DNA of 64,000 nucleotides from Olavius algarvensis spirochete endosymbiont (GCA_900608495.1 UWYT01000194.1:1-64000), one strand, 5' to 3'. Positions 53,740 through 63,426 are shown, numbered from the stretch's first letter. Numbers and translations: made by a program. Notes: generated from the letters alone by a model not told the origin.

Positions 53740-53768
53740 TTGACGGCTGATTGAAGCTATCGTAGGAT
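53740..53768 (+). promoter_or_regulatory. Promoter for the EF-G II gene
   Basis: TTGACG (53740-53745), a 17-base spacer, then TAGGAT (53763-53768). Transcription would start near 53775, which places AGGAGG (53786-53791) and the GTG at 53797 in the message but leaves the ATG at 53773 out. Confidence 0.5.
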
Positions 53769-53796
53769 ATCTATGCACAATGAACAGGAGGCGATC

Positions 53797-55821
53797 GTGG
53801 CACTGAAGAACATCCGTAATGTTGCAATTTGCGGTCATGGAAACTCTGGGAAAACATCCTTAGTTGAGCAGATGATGTTTCAGGCAGGTGTGATTCCCAA
53901 GGCCGAAAGTGTCGAAAGCGGACGCACTGTAAGCGATTTTCACGAAGACGAAGTTAAACATAAATTCTCAATCCATGCGAGCCTGATGAAGTTGCCATGG
54001 CAGAACTCCAGGATTAACGTTCTTGACACTCCAGGATCCTCTGATTTTGTAGGAGAAGTAGTGTCTTCATTTAGAGCAGCGGAAACAGCAGTGATGGTGA
54101 TAAGCGCCCCAGCGGGAATACAAATTGAAACCATCAAACTTTGGCGCAGGCTGGATAATCGAAAAAAGCCAAGAGTGATTTTCGTGAACAAGATGGACCA
54201 GGATCACGCCGATTTTCAGAAATCTTTGGAGAGCATAAAGGAGACGTTCAAGATAATAGCTATACCCCTCAACTTACCACTTGGCGAAGGTTCATCTCAT
54301 AGCGGGATAGTAGACATCCTGCACATGAAATCAAGCGGAGCTGGAGGAGAAGAGATTGAAACACCCTCGGACAAAGAGATTGCGATTTGGAGGGAAAAAC
54401 TGATCGAAATGGCTGCTGAAGGGAACGATGAGCTTACCGAAAAATTTTTCGACAATGGCATCCTCGAAGGTCCGGATATTTTAAAGGGACTAAAGGAAGG
54501 GATGGCAGACAATACCTTTGTTCCGGTATTATGCGGCTCTGCAACCACAGGCACTGGTATTGTGGATTTACTGAATGTCCTAGCCGAGCTATGTCCGATG
54601 CCAGGGCATGAAAATGAACCTCAGGAATCTGGCGTATCGATCCCGTACGACGACTCCGGGACTTTTTCGGGTTTCGTATATAAAACCGTAATAGACAAAT
54701 TCTCGGGCAAGATAAGTTATCTCAAGGTGATAAGCGGTGTGCTCAGACCAAGTGAGGTGATAAACATTCGAGTTGGGAAAAAAGAACGCATAACAAAAAT
54801 TTTCAAAGTAAATGGCAAAAACCTTTATGAAACTCCGGAGCTGATCGCGGGTGATTTGGGCGCGGTTGTAAAACTTGATTCCGTGCACACAAATGATACA
54901 ATCGCTGTTACTGCCAATAGCATTCATTACAAAAACCTTGCCTTACCCGTCCCTGTTTACACGTTGGCTATCAATGCAGAAGCGAAGAGAGACGAAGACA
55001 AGATGAACGATTTTTTGCATAAGGTAGCTGAGCAAGATCTTACATTCACGATTAAATTTGATGAAGAAACAAAGGAAACCATCATTTCGGGAATGGGAGA
55101 GATGCACATAAACAACATCTTTGAGAAACTGCTGAATGAGTCCAAAATTCGAGTTCAGACGCGCAAGCCAAGGGTACCATATCGAGAGACAATTACGAGA
55201 AGCACTGAAACCGAATACACGCACAAGAAACAATCCGGCGGGCACGGCCAGTATGGAAAGGTGTTCATAAGGATAAAACCTCTGCAAAGAGGGGAAGAAT
55301 TTGAGCTAACTAATGATATCAAAGGCGGTGTTATAAGTAAGGGCTATCTCCCGGGGATCGAAAAGGGTCTCCGAGAGGCAATGACAGAGGGGTTTCTTGC
55401 AGGGTATCCGATGGTGGACATAGGAGTGAGTGTATACGACGGCAAAGAGCATTCAGTGGACTCCTCGGAAATGGCGTTTAAACTTGCGGCCAAGATGGCG
55501 TTGAAGAAAGCATATGAAAGCGCCGGTCCTGTTCTTCTGGAGCCGTTGATAAACCTTACCGTGTTTGTCGAAGACCAATACCTCGGAGAAATACTTTCAG
55601 ATCTCTCAGCCAGGCGTGCGCGGGTTCAAGATCAAACTCCGATTGGAGGTGGAATTCAATGCGTGAGGGCAATTGTACCTCAGGGTGAACTATTGACATA
55701 TGCAATTGATATGAAAGCGTTGACATCCGGTACGGGTGCCTACGAACTCGAATTCAGTCACTACGACATGGTGCGTGGAAAAATCGCGCAGGATATCGTC
55801 AGTGCAAGTTCGAACAAGTAG
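53797..55821 (+). CDS. EF-G II-type paralogue (EF-G-like GTPase)
   Basis: A 674-residue protein. The GTG at 53797 is chosen over the ATG at 53773 because AGGAGG (53786-53791) lies five bases before it. The P-loop is G-H-G-N-S-G-K-T-S; switch I lacks R-G-I-T-I (H-K-F-S-I instead); G3 reads D-T-P-G-S-S-D-F, so the histidine that drives GTP hydrolysis in EF-G is Ser; G4 is N-K-M-D. Domain IV has Q-S-G-G-H-G-Q-Y-G-K-V. This is the EF-G II pattern, known in many bacteria with unclear function; in those I recall, Tyr replaces the His. Confidence 0.9.
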   Translation: MALKNIRNVAICGHGNSGKTSLVEQMMFQAGVIPKAESVESGRTVSDFHEDEVKHKFSIHASLMKLPWQNSRINVLDTPGSSDFVGEVVSSFRAAETAVMVISAPAGIQIETIKLWRRLDNRKKPRVIFVNKMDQDHADFQKSLESIKETFKIIAIPLNLPLGEGSSHSGIVDILHMKSSGAGGEEIETPSDKEIAIWREKLIEMAAEGNDELTEKFFDNGILEGPDILKGLKEGMADNTFVPVLCGSATTGTGIVDLLNVLAELCPMPGHENEPQESGVSIPYDDSGTFSGFVYKTVIDKFSGKISYLKVISGVLRPSEVINIRVGKKERITKIFKVNGKNLYETPELIAGDLGAVVKLDSVHTNDTIAVTANSIHYKNLALPVPVYTLAINAEAKRDEDKMNDFLHKVAEQDLTFTIKFDEETKETIISGMGEMHINNIFEKLLNESKIRVQTRKPRVPYRETITRSTETEYTHKKQSGGHGQYGKVFIRIKPLQRGEEFELTNDIKGGVISKGYLPGIEKGLREAMTEGFLAGYPMVDIGVSVYDGKEHSVDSSEMAFKLAAKMALKKAYESAGPVLLEPLINLTVFVEDQYLGEILSDLSARRARVQDQTPIGGGIQCVRAIVPQGELLTYAIDMKALTSGTGAYELEFSHYDMVRGKIAQDIVSASSNK

Positions 55822-55850
55822 CCGTCACGATCTCTTAAATTCTCACGATA

Positions 55851-57203
55851 CTAGCTTCGCTCCGCTAATGGCGTGTAGGGTCTGCTCTTGGTTATACTCC
55901 GGTAAGCTGGCCGGATTATTCTGCCTCCTGAGAGAGTCTCTTCAATCCGGTGTGCGCACCACCCGACAATTCTGGATACCGCAAACAAGACGGTAAACAA
56001 ATCTCGTGGTATGTTTAAACAACTGTACGCAAATCCTGAGTAAAAATCGACATTGGCACTTATATCTTTGTTTTTTCCCGTCACCTCGGAAAAAACCCTT
56101 GGAGTGACTTTCTCGACAATTTCATAAAGTCTGAACTCATCTCCTAAGCCGATTGAATTAGAGAGTTCGAAGATCTTTTTTTTAAGCAGTTCAGCCCGGG
56201 GGTCCGATTTGGTGTAAACCGCATGTCCCATTCCATACACTAGGCCGCGACGATCGAAGGCTTCCTTTCTCAATATCTTAACAATGTAATCACTTACCTC
56301 TTCCTCATCGGTCCAATCCCTCACCTTATCCATTATGTCCTGCATCATGATACGTGCCTTTTCCGCCGCTCCACCATGAAGCGGTCCTTTCAGAGAACCT
56401 ATTGCGGCGCTTATGGCTGAATATGTATCAGTGCCAGTTGATGAAACGACATGTGTTGTGAATGCGGAGTTGTTCCCACCACCATGTTCCGCATGAAGAA
56501 CTAGAGCAAGGTCGAGAATTTCTGCTTCCAATTCTGAATACGACTGGTCTTCCCGTATCAGCATTAATAGGTTTTCGGCTGTTCCCTTGTTCTTATCCGG
56601 GGCATGAATAAAGAGGCTCGCACCATTGAGATAGTGATTCTTAGCCTGAAACGTGTATGCCGCAATCAATGGGAACCTGCTAATCAATTGTACGCTTTGT
56701 CTCAAAAGGTTTGCGGTTTCAATACTATCCGGAGACGGATCAAACGAATACAACGATAATACTGCCCGTGCCATCTTGTTCATAAGGTTCTCACTGGGAA
56801 CCTTAAGTATCACATCTTCCGTGAAATGCTCCGGCAGTGTACGCAGAAACCCAAGTTGCCTGGTAAAATCGTCCAATTCTTGTTTTGAAGGAAGATTTCC
56901 GAATAACAGAAGAAATGCAGTCTCTTCAAAACCAAAGCGCTTCTCGTCTTGAAATGCACTGACAATATCCCTGATATCCATGCCCCTGTAGCTAAGTACA
57001 CCAGAAACGGGTGTTCTCTCACCTTCATCAATGATATACCCGTGTACCTGGCCTATTTCTGTAAGTCCGACCAGAACCCCGGTACCATCGTTGTTGCGCA
57101 GTCCCCTTTTTACCGAGTACTCCCCATACAATTCAGGAGGTATTCGATTTTGTTTGTCAGCGATATCCGCAAACTTGGCAAGGAAGGTATCAGTTTCACT
57201 CAT
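55851..57203 (-). CDS. gltA: Citrate synthase
   Basis: A 450-residue enzyme making citrate from acetyl-CoA and oxaloacetate. The catalytic residues are in place: L-H-A-E-H-G-G-G-N-N-S near 233, G-P-L-H-G-G-A-A near 274 with Y-G-M-G-H-A-V-Y after it, and N-V-D-F-Y-S-G near 384 (Asp). Substrate-binding Arg residues lie in S-D-P-R and C-A-H-R. The N-terminal region is that of the bacterial and archaeal type I enzymes. The start overlaps the trmB stop by four bases. The rest of the TCA cycle is not in view. Confidence 0.94.
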   Translation of the reverse strand: MSETDTFLAKFADIADKQNRIPPELYGEYSVKRGLRNNDGTGVLVGLTEIGQVHGYIIDEGERTPVSGVLSYRGMDIRDIVSAFQDEKRFGFEETAFLLLFGNLPSKQELDDFTRQLGFLRTLPEHFTEDVILKVPSENLMNKMARAVLSLYSFDPSPDSIETANLLRQSVQLISRFPLIAAYTFQAKNHYLNGASLFIHAPDKNKGTAENLLMLIREDQSYSELEAEILDLALVLHAEHGGGNNSAFTTHVVSSTGTDTYSAISAAIGSLKGPLHGGAAEKARIMMQDIMDKVRDWTDEEEVSDYIVKILRKEAFDRRGLVYGMGHAVYTKSDPRAELLKKKIFELSNSIGLGDEFRLYEIVEKVTPRVFSEVTGKNKDISANVDFYSGFAYSCLNIPRDLFTVLFAVSRIVGWCAHRIEETLSGGRIIRPAYRSITKSRPYTPLAERS

Positions 57204-57880
57204 AGCTTATCTAATTCAAAGATAATATCACGAATTTTCCGATTTGTGACAAGCCCCCGTTCTTCAAATCTGGTTGAAGGACGATAACTTGGTTTTGGCG
57301 ACCACTTTTTGTGACGGTTTCTCAAACCTTCAGTGTTTTCGAGCAAATTATATATTTCCTCGGCATAAAACTCCCAGTCTGTCACGATATGGATATATGC
57401 CCCGGGTTTCAATGCACGAACAAGCAATTCAATGAAGCCAGGTTTTATCAGTCTCCTTTTCTGATGTTTTCTTTTGGGCCAGGGATCCGGAAACCAGATA
57501 TGAAAACCGTCCACACTCCTTTCCGCAAGCATTTCTCTTACCACCTCGACAGCGTCGTGTTCAATTATGCGGATGTTTTTAAGATTTTCCTGATTTATCC
57601 ACCAGAGCAGCTTCCCGATACCAGGCTTATATACTTCTATTGCCAATATGTTCCAAGCTGGGTGCTCCATAGCTAATCTTCTGGTGGCTTCACCCATCCC
57701 AAAACCAATCTCAACTATGAATCGACTGGTATAGGGGCAGTTTCCACCCCAATTGATTTTTGCCTTCTTGAAAGGGAGTATCCAATCAAGTGCATAGTCG
57801 CAATAGGCCTTTTTTTGGGCTTTTGATATTCTGGAGCCCCGGAGAACATAACTTTTTACAAAATGCGACTTATTGGACAC
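57200..57880 (-). CDS. trmB: tRNA (guanine-N7-)-methyltransferase TrmB
   Basis: A 226-residue SAM-dependent enzyme that methylates G46 in the variable loop of tRNAs. Motifs: V-E-I-G-F-G-M-G-E-A-T (SAM), the signature W-F-P-D-P-W-P-K-R-K-H-Q-K-R-R, and a C-terminal T-R-F-E-E-R-G. It starts 27 bases after mfd and overlaps the citrate synthase start (ATGA), forming the unit mfd-trmB-gltA. Confidence 0.95.
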   Translation of the reverse strand: MSNKSHFVKSYVLRGSRISKAQKKAYCDYALDWILPFKKAKINWGGNCPYTSRFIVEIGFGMGEATRRLAMEHPAWNILAIEVYKPGIGKLLWWINQENLKNIRIIEHDAVEVVREMLAERSVDGFHIWFPDPWPKRKHQKRRLIKPGFIELLVRALKPGAYIHIVTDWEFYAEEIYNLLENTEGLRNRHKKWSPKPSYRPSTRFEERGLVTNRKIRDIIFELDKL

Positions 57881-57906
57881 AGTACACAGTGAGGAAACTC
57901 ATAGAT

Positions 57907-60900
57907 TTACAGAAGAGATTCTAATCTTTCCCTGATGAATATCGACTTCCCCTTCAATCCCACATTCCCGGTTTCAAGTAATAGACTATCTGGTTTGGAG
58001 GGGTTCAGCTTCACCCTGCCACCGGAATTCCCAATCATATTCATAACTTTGTCAACCGAAACAATTGATAGTCTCCCAAACTTAACCTGAACTACTCCCT
58101 TTCTCTCCTTAAGGCTGATAACTCTTAATTTCTTGCAGATTATCCTGATTTCCGCAATCGATATCAAGCTACGAACCTCATCTGGCAATGGTCCAAAACG
58201 GTCGTTAAGCTCACAATTTAGCCGTTCAAGTTCGCTCTCCTTCTCGACGGCCGCAATTTTTTTGTAGATATCCATCTTTGCAGACTCATCAGTGATATAT
58301 TCATCTGGAATAAATCCCGAATATTCAAGTTCTAAGTAAGTTTCGCTATTTTCATCTCTCTGCAAACCCTCAGTCAATTTTCGAATGGCATTCTCCAGGA
58401 GCTTTAGATATAAATCGAATCCCACGGAGTAGATATCACCCGACTGCTCGGCACCTAACAAATTGCCGGCGCCACGAACCTCCATATCCTTCATGGCTAT
58501 CTTAAAACCAGATCCGAGTTCCGTATGATTACTAATAATTTGAAGTCGCTTCATCGACAATTCGCTGATTTGCCTGCCCTCAGGATAGAACAAGTATGCA
58601 TACGCGATACGATTTGAGCGACCTACCCTTCCACGCAGCTGATATAGCTGACTGATACCGTACATATCCGCTCGATCGATTATCATTGTATTGACATTGG
58701 GAATATCGATTCCATTCTCAATAATTGTGGTGGAAATAAGCACCTGAACAGCTCCATGAACGAAGCGATACATTACGTCTTCAAGCTTACTGGCCTGCAT
58801 TTGTCCATGGGCAATTCCTATTATTACCTCCGGCACCAAGTCCTCCAGAAATTTTTTCATTTCCTCAAGGCTTTCAATTCGATTGTGTAGATAGTATACC
58901 TGCCCTCCCCGCTCAACCTCGTTTCGGATCGATTTACTAACGAGCTCCGGTTCAAAGTGCTGAATAAATGTCTCGATTGGACGCCGATTACTTGGTGGAG
59001 TTTTGAGCAGCGATATATCTCTTATCTTGACAAGTGACATATGCAGGGTTCGAGGAATCGGAGTTGCAGATAGTACAAGGCAGTCCACTGAGGTCTTCAA
59101 CTCCTTAAGTCTTTCCTTATCCTTGACACCAAATCTTTGTTCTTCATCAATTATTAATAAACCAAGATTTTTAAAACTCACATCATTCGAGAATATCCTG
59201 TGTGTCCCAATTACAATGTCAATCTCTCCGCATGTAAGCTCTTTCGAGACTCTCTTCCGTTCGGTCAGTTCCACTAGGCGACTGAGCATGGCAATCTTCA
59301 CCGGAAATCTCCTAAACCGTTCACTAAAATTCTCATAGTGTTGTTCAGCCAGAATAGTGGTTGGACAAAGATAGGCCACCTGCTTCCCACCCATAACGGA
59401 TTTGAATGCAGCTCGCATTGCAATTTCCGTTTTACCATACCCAACATCTCCGCATACTAGTCTATCCATGGGTCTTGGGGATTCCATATCGTCTTTTACT
59501 TCCCTGATGACTGTTAGTTGATCGCTGGTTTCCTGCCACGGAAAAGCTGCTTCAAAGCTCACCTGAAAATTGTCGTCCTTTGGAAATGCAAACCCACTAA
59601 TCATCTGTCTTCGAGCATAGAGCTTAACCAGCTTGTCAGCCAGATCAACGACAGACTGCTTGACTCGGGTCTTTCTTTTCTCCCAAGACGAACCGCCAAG
59701 TTTATCCAATTTTGGCTTCCCGCTCCCTATATAGCGCTGTATGAGATTAACCTGTTCAATGGGGATGAATATCGTTTCCTCGTTTCCATAGAGTACGGCA
59801 ATATAATCCCGTTCCGAACCGATTGTCTTAATCCTCTTTATACCTAAAAATTGCCCAATCCCATAATTGATGTGTACAACCAGATCGTCTGGTTCAAGGT
59901 CTACAAAAGAATCGATTATACTGCTGTCCACCTTACTGACAGACTCTGCATGTCCATTCTTGCGACCAAATATTTCATTTTCCTGAATTGCCAGCAATTT
60001 CGATTTCGGAAGCATAAAGCCGGTGGACAGAGAGGCGGGGATAACGTGAACAGCCTGTATCCCTCGCAACAGATATTCAATTTTCCTGGCTTGAGATTCG
60101 CTTTCAGCAAATACATAGATTTCGAAACCTGCGTTTCCAAGTCGATCGAATTCCTCTATCACAAGGTGGATATTGCCAAGGAATGAATAACCAGGTTCGC
60201 ATGTAAAATCATAAATTTCTGAATAGCTTTCCTTGCGAAGCGAATGTATGTAGAAATTCCTCTCAGAGTTCCTTTGAAATATTTTGAAATCAGTTATCTG
60301 AGTATCAGGTGTCGGCAGGGATAGAGCCTGCTCGATGCCCCTCTCGTAGAGTTCCTTATACTCTTTACGCATGCCGGCTTCGGTTATTTCAAGTCGTTGG
60401 CAATCCAGGAATACACTTACTGAATGATCGGGGAGATAGTCTAACAATGTGCTGGCCTTGTCGAAGGCCAGCGGATAGAATATCTCCTCACCACGCCAAT
60501 CTCTTTCCGTTCCCAAGGTTTCAATAACCTCGTTGAATTCTCCATCAGGGAGGTTTGATCTAAGCGTGGAAATTGTTTCCTTATCCCAAACCACCTCTCG
60601 TAAAGGATGTAAAGTGATCTGATTCAACGAGGCAGTGGAAACCTGGCTTGAGAGATCAAAACGCCTTAGTTCGTCGATTTTGTTCCAGTTGAATACAACT
60701 CTAACTGCTTGCTCCTCGCCCAGGATGGCAATGTCAACCACCTCTCCACGCAGAGCAAATTCGCCAGGCACACTGACTCTGGATACTCTTGTATACCCAA
60801 ATCTTTGCAGAGTTGTCGCCATCTCGTCTGTGTCTATCTGTCCGCCGACACTGAGCTCTATTAGAGAATTTCGAATCGACTGAGGCGGCGGTAAAAGCCC

Positions 60901-61287
60901 CAGTGCAGCTCTCAGTGTAGTTACCAGTATTTTGCAGTTGGCGGAGACAAGTTGCGTCAGCGCAGATACACGTCTCCCGAAGATTTCGGCTTGAGGCGAA
61001 ACACCTCTATATAGCATTGAGCCCCACCATGGAAATTGCACAACTTCGGAGGTGTACAGGGATAGATCGGATACCAATGAGTCAGCCTCGGTTTCATCAG
61101 CCGTTATAATCAGCATGACTCCTCTTGTTATGCCTGCGAGCTTTGAAAGTATCATAGCTCCCCATGGCCCCTGAACTCCTTTTGCCTGGAGGGGGAAAGC
61201 ATTCTCACACCAACTGCGTCTGAGTTTTTTCCAAGCTTGCATTGAGCTTAACACTTCTTCGAGTGATGTTTTGAATTGATTCAACAT
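57907..61287 (-). CDS. mfd: Transcription-repair coupling factor Mfd
   Basis: A 1126-residue DNA translocase that removes stalled RNA polymerase and recruits UvrA. The UvrB-like N-terminal module has the F-P-W-W-G-S-M-L-Y region; the RNA polymerase-interacting domain has D-D-L-V-V-H-I-N-Y-G-I-G-Q-F-L-G; the helicase motor has G-D-V-G-Y-G-K-T-E-I-A (Walker A), D-E-E-Q-R-F-G, T-A-T-like S-A-T-P-I-P-R-T-L, and the C-terminal L-R-G-R-V-G-R. The TRCF domain closes it. It has no clear ribosome site. It begins 84 bases from the divergent gene at 61371. Confidence 0.96.
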   Translation of the reverse strand: MLNQFKTSLEEVLSSMQAWKKLRRSWCENAFPLQAKGVQGPWGAMILSKLAGITRGVMLIITADETEADSLVSDLSLYTSEVVQFPWWGSMLYRGVSPQAEIFGRRVSALTQLVSANCKILVTTLRAALGLLPPPQSIRNSLIELSVGGQIDTDEMATTLQRFGYTRVSRVSVPGEFALRGEVVDIAILGEEQAVRVVFNWNKIDELRRFDLSSQVSTASLNQITLHPLREVVWDKETISTLRSNLPDGEFNEVIETLGTERDWRGEEIFYPLAFDKASTLLDYLPDHSVSVFLDCQRLEITEAGMRKEYKELYERGIEQALSLPTPDTQITDFKIFQRNSERNFYIHSLRKESYSEIYDFTCEPGYSFLGNIHLVIEEFDRLGNAGFEIYVFAESESQARKIEYLLRGIQAVHVIPASLSTGFMLPKSKLLAIQENEIFGRKNGHAESVSKVDSSIIDSFVDLEPDDLVVHINYGIGQFLGIKRIKTIGSERDYIAVLYGNEETIFIPIEQVNLIQRYIGSGKPKLDKLGGSSWEKRKTRVKQSVVDLADKLVKLYARRQMISGFAFPKDDNFQVSFEAAFPWQETSDQLTVIREVKDDMESPRPMDRLVCGDVGYGKTEIAMRAAFKSVMGGKQVAYLCPTTILAEQHYENFSERFRRFPVKIAMLSRLVELTERKRVSKELTCGEIDIVIGTHRIFSNDVSFKNLGLLIIDEEQRFGVKDKERLKELKTSVDCLVLSATPIPRTLHMSLVKIRDISLLKTPPSNRRPIETFIQHFEPELVSKSIRNEVERGGQVYYLHNRIESLEEMKKFLEDLVPEVIIGIAHGQMQASKLEDVMYRFVHGAVQVLISTTIIENGIDIPNVNTMIIDRADMYGISQLYQLRGRVGRSNRIAYAYLFYPEGRQISELSMKRLQIISNHTELGSGFKIAMKDMEVRGAGNLLGAEQSGDIYSVGFDLYLKLLENAIRKLTEGLQRDENSETYLELEYSGFIPDEYITDESAKMDIYKKIAAVEKESELERLNCELNDRFGPLPDEVRSLISIAEIRIICKKLRVISLKERKGVVQVKFGRLSIVSVDKVMNMIGNSGGRVKLNPSKPDSLLLETGNVGLKGKSIFIRERLESLL

Positions 61288-61334
61288 AAAGGCTTACCGA
61301 TTATTAGAATGGGGGTGTTTATTCAACTCACTAT

Positions 61335-61360
61335 CTTGAGCGGTTCTAACGAACCGCAAG
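61335..61360 (+). promoter_or_regulatory. Perfect palindrome in the leader of the gene at 61371
   Basis: GCGGTTC (61340-61346), loop TAAC, then GAACCGC (61351-61357): seven perfect pairs, extended by CTT/AAG outside a two-base bulge. It lies between mfd and the secreted protein gene, ending just before the GAGG ribosome site. It may be an operator or an RNA hairpin; no T-run follows, so it is not a terminator. Confidence 0.45.
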
Positions 61361-61370
61361 CTGAGGAATT

Positions 61371-62705
61371 ATGCTACGTCAACTGGTCTTTTCATTTTTT
61401 TTCATATCCATAGTAGGGTTTACTGCCCAAGCAGAAGCACAATTTAGCATACGATACCACAATAAAAAAATCTATTATCCGGATGAATTGGTTGAGTTAA
61501 AGCTTACTGTTTCCAATCCCGGAAGTTCAGCTTTGACTTTTTATCTTTCCGACGATCCAAGACGTAGCTTCGGTTTCGATTTGCGATCTTTGACTGGCGA
61601 ACCTATGTCGTTTGCATCCGATTTTGCCACGGCCTTTCAGGCAGGCGGAGTATATCGGGTAGTCCACCTAGGGCCGGGGCAGGATTTATCGATCAATGTT
61701 TTTTTAAATGATTGGATAGCTCCTTTGAATCCTGGGCAATATCGACTAAGCGGTTTCTTTTATCCTCAAATGAGAAGAACAGATTCGGTGGTTGCAATAT
61801 CGGAATCCACTTTGGATTTAACAATAATGCCTGAAACAGAACTGCGATGGGAGAACAAACTGGATTTAGAAATTCGCATGGCACTAATCGATAAGAATCT
61901 CGATCCTTGGGGCGTTGTATCTGAAACCCTGTCAAATCGTCGGGAACTGAAGTTCAATTGGGCCATTCTTTATCTGGATCTCGATTCTCTTGCCAGAATA
62001 AGCAGTATGATCGAAAATTCGGAAGTTCTTGAAAAAAATCTGCTTCGCGGGTCGTGGAATGATATTCCCGGATTCGAACATCCAACAATAGACTATGAGT
62101 TAAAATCGTATCTTGTATCTCAAAATGAGGCAGAGGTTATCATAAGGACGCTATATAAACCTTACGGTGAAGCCTTTTCCAAAAATCTTAGGTTTTACCT
62201 TCACAGACTGGAAGGGTTCTGGCAAATTCGCAGGGTGGAACTCCTAACTGATATCGATTCCGATTCGCTATTTTACTCCAATTTAGATCCGCAAGAGGTG
62301 GTTTCGGAACTACTGAGGGCCGTTCAACGGGGTGACTGGGAAATTGCACTGCGTCATCTGGATATAAGCGATATGGTGATGAATTTGCCTGAGTATAAGA
62401 AGCGATGGAAGGATATGAGCGCTGCCGAACACCGGAGGGCGCTGGAAGAATATCGGAAAAAACTGATAGCCGGACAGCTTGAAGAGAGTAGCAGCCCATT
62501 AAAAGACATCGATAGATGGAAGACAATTCACGTAAACTACACTGAGGTGGTTGGTTCGGTCGTAATAGAAAACACGACAACTCATAACACAAGCGAGGGG
62601 CCGATGAAACAAGCAACTCTCTATACCTTCCACCTCGAGAAAACATCTACGCCTGATGGACGATGGCAAATCATTCGATATAATACGAGGATTGTTAGGA
62701 GATGA
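61371..62705 (+). CDS. Secreted protein of unknown function
   Basis: A 444-residue exported protein. Residues 1-22 are a signal peptide ending A-Q-A-E-A. Residues about 25-150 are beta-rich and look like an immunoglobulin-type or DUF-like domain (Y-Y-P-D-E-L-V-E-L-K-L-T-V-S-N-P-G). After a linker, residues 210-440 mix helices and strands; two stretches with R-F-Y-L-H-R-L-E-G-F-W-Q-I and T-F-H-L-E-K could be small NTF2-like folds. I recognise no named family. GAGG precedes the ATG by five bases, and the palindrome at 61340 lies in its leader. The regulator-like gene follows seven bases later. Confidence 0.68.
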   Translation: MLRQLVFSFFFISIVGFTAQAEAQFSIRYHNKKIYYPDELVELKLTVSNPGSSALTFYLSDDPRRSFGFDLRSLTGEPMSFASDFATAFQAGGVYRVVHLGPGQDLSINVFLNDWIAPLNPGQYRLSGFFYPQMRRTDSVVAISESTLDLTIMPETELRWENKLDLEIRMALIDKNLDPWGVVSETLSNRRELKFNWAILYLDLDSLARISSMIENSEVLEKNLLRGSWNDIPGFEHPTIDYELKSYLVSQNEAEVIIRTLYKPYGEAFSKNLRFYLHRLEGFWQIRRVELLTDIDSDSLFYSNLDPQEVVSELLRAVQRGDWEIALRHLDISDMVMNLPEYKKRWKDMSAAEHRRALEEYRKKLIAGQLEESSSPLKDIDRWKTIHVNYTEVVGSVVIENTTTHNTSEGPMKQATLYTFHLEKTSTPDGRWQIIRYNTRIVRR

Positions 62706-62712
62706 AATTTTA

Positions 62713-63426
62713 ATGACCATCCTAATCATTGCCGGTGACAAGACTCTAAAAACAAAATTCCAGAAATACTTCGGTCAAATTGGGTATAGCGTAATACAAT
62801 ATGTGAATCCCTTAAAAGCGATAGACAATCTTGAGGAAATTTCCCCTGACGTATTGATATGCAATGCTTCAGACTATCCCAGGCATTGGAAAATAGTTGT
62901 CAAAGAGATTAGAGAAAATCGAAATCGAAGTGAAGTTGCCACGGTTTTACTGATTGCAGATGATTTTGATTCGAGCGAGGCGAACAAGGCGGCAACCTTG
63001 GGGGTAAATATCCTTTTCCCAGTTACAATAGAAACCATTGAAGATCTCGAAAAACTAAATAACAAGATATGCAGGTATAAATCTCCTCCCGGACTATTCA
63101 AGAAATCATCATGGTTGCCCGAGAAGGAAAATACGGTATCATTCGTTTTCTGCCACCCGGAGGATTTCAGAATGATTGCAGGGCATCTAGTTGAATTATC
63201 GACGACAGGTGGAGTTTTTCGACCAAGTGAACCTGGTGAAATTGCCGATCTCGAAGTTGGAACCGTTATAGAGGCTTGTTCAATGAAAGCAGGTTCGTTG
63301 TTGATTTCATTGAGAGTTAGAGTTACCGATAACCTTGGAACCCTGTCAATTGCGTTTATCAGCTTCGAAAGCAATGGATTTGAGAATTTCTTGAACGAGC
63401 TGCGCAGAAACATTGCCGCAAAGTAG
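62713..63426 (+). CDS. Degenerate receiver-domain protein with possible PilZ-like C-terminus
   Basis: A 237-residue protein from the ATG at 62713, with AGGAGATG just upstream (an earlier start would overlap the previous gene). Residues 1-115 fold like a response-regulator receiver, but the phospho-acceptor position is Asn51 (P-D-V-L-I-C-N) and the conserved Lys near the end is missing, so phosphorylation is unlikely. Residues 135-237 may be a PilZ-like barrel: E-L-S-T-T-G-G sits where PilZ has N/D-x-S-x-x-G, but the R-x-x-x-R motif that binds c-di-GMP is not seen. A regulator working by protein contact fits best; its partner is unknown. Confidence 0.62.
   Translation: MTILIIAGDKTLKTKFQKYFGQIGYSVIQYVNPLKAIDNLEEISPDVLICNASDYPRHWKIVVKEIRENRNRSEVATVLLIADDFDSSEANKAATLGVNILFPVTIETIEDLEKLNNKICRYKSPPGLFKKSSWLPEKENTVSFVFCHPEDFRMIAGHLVELSTTGGVFRPSEPGEIADLEVGTVIEACSMKAGSLLISLRVRVTDNLGTLSIAFISFESNGFENFLNELRRNIAAK

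Noticed and set aside
53773-53796. ATG 53773 as the start of the EF-G II gene
   Set aside because: It falls at or before the predicted transcription start, while GTG 53797 has AGGAGG at ideal spacing and matches the family N-terminus.
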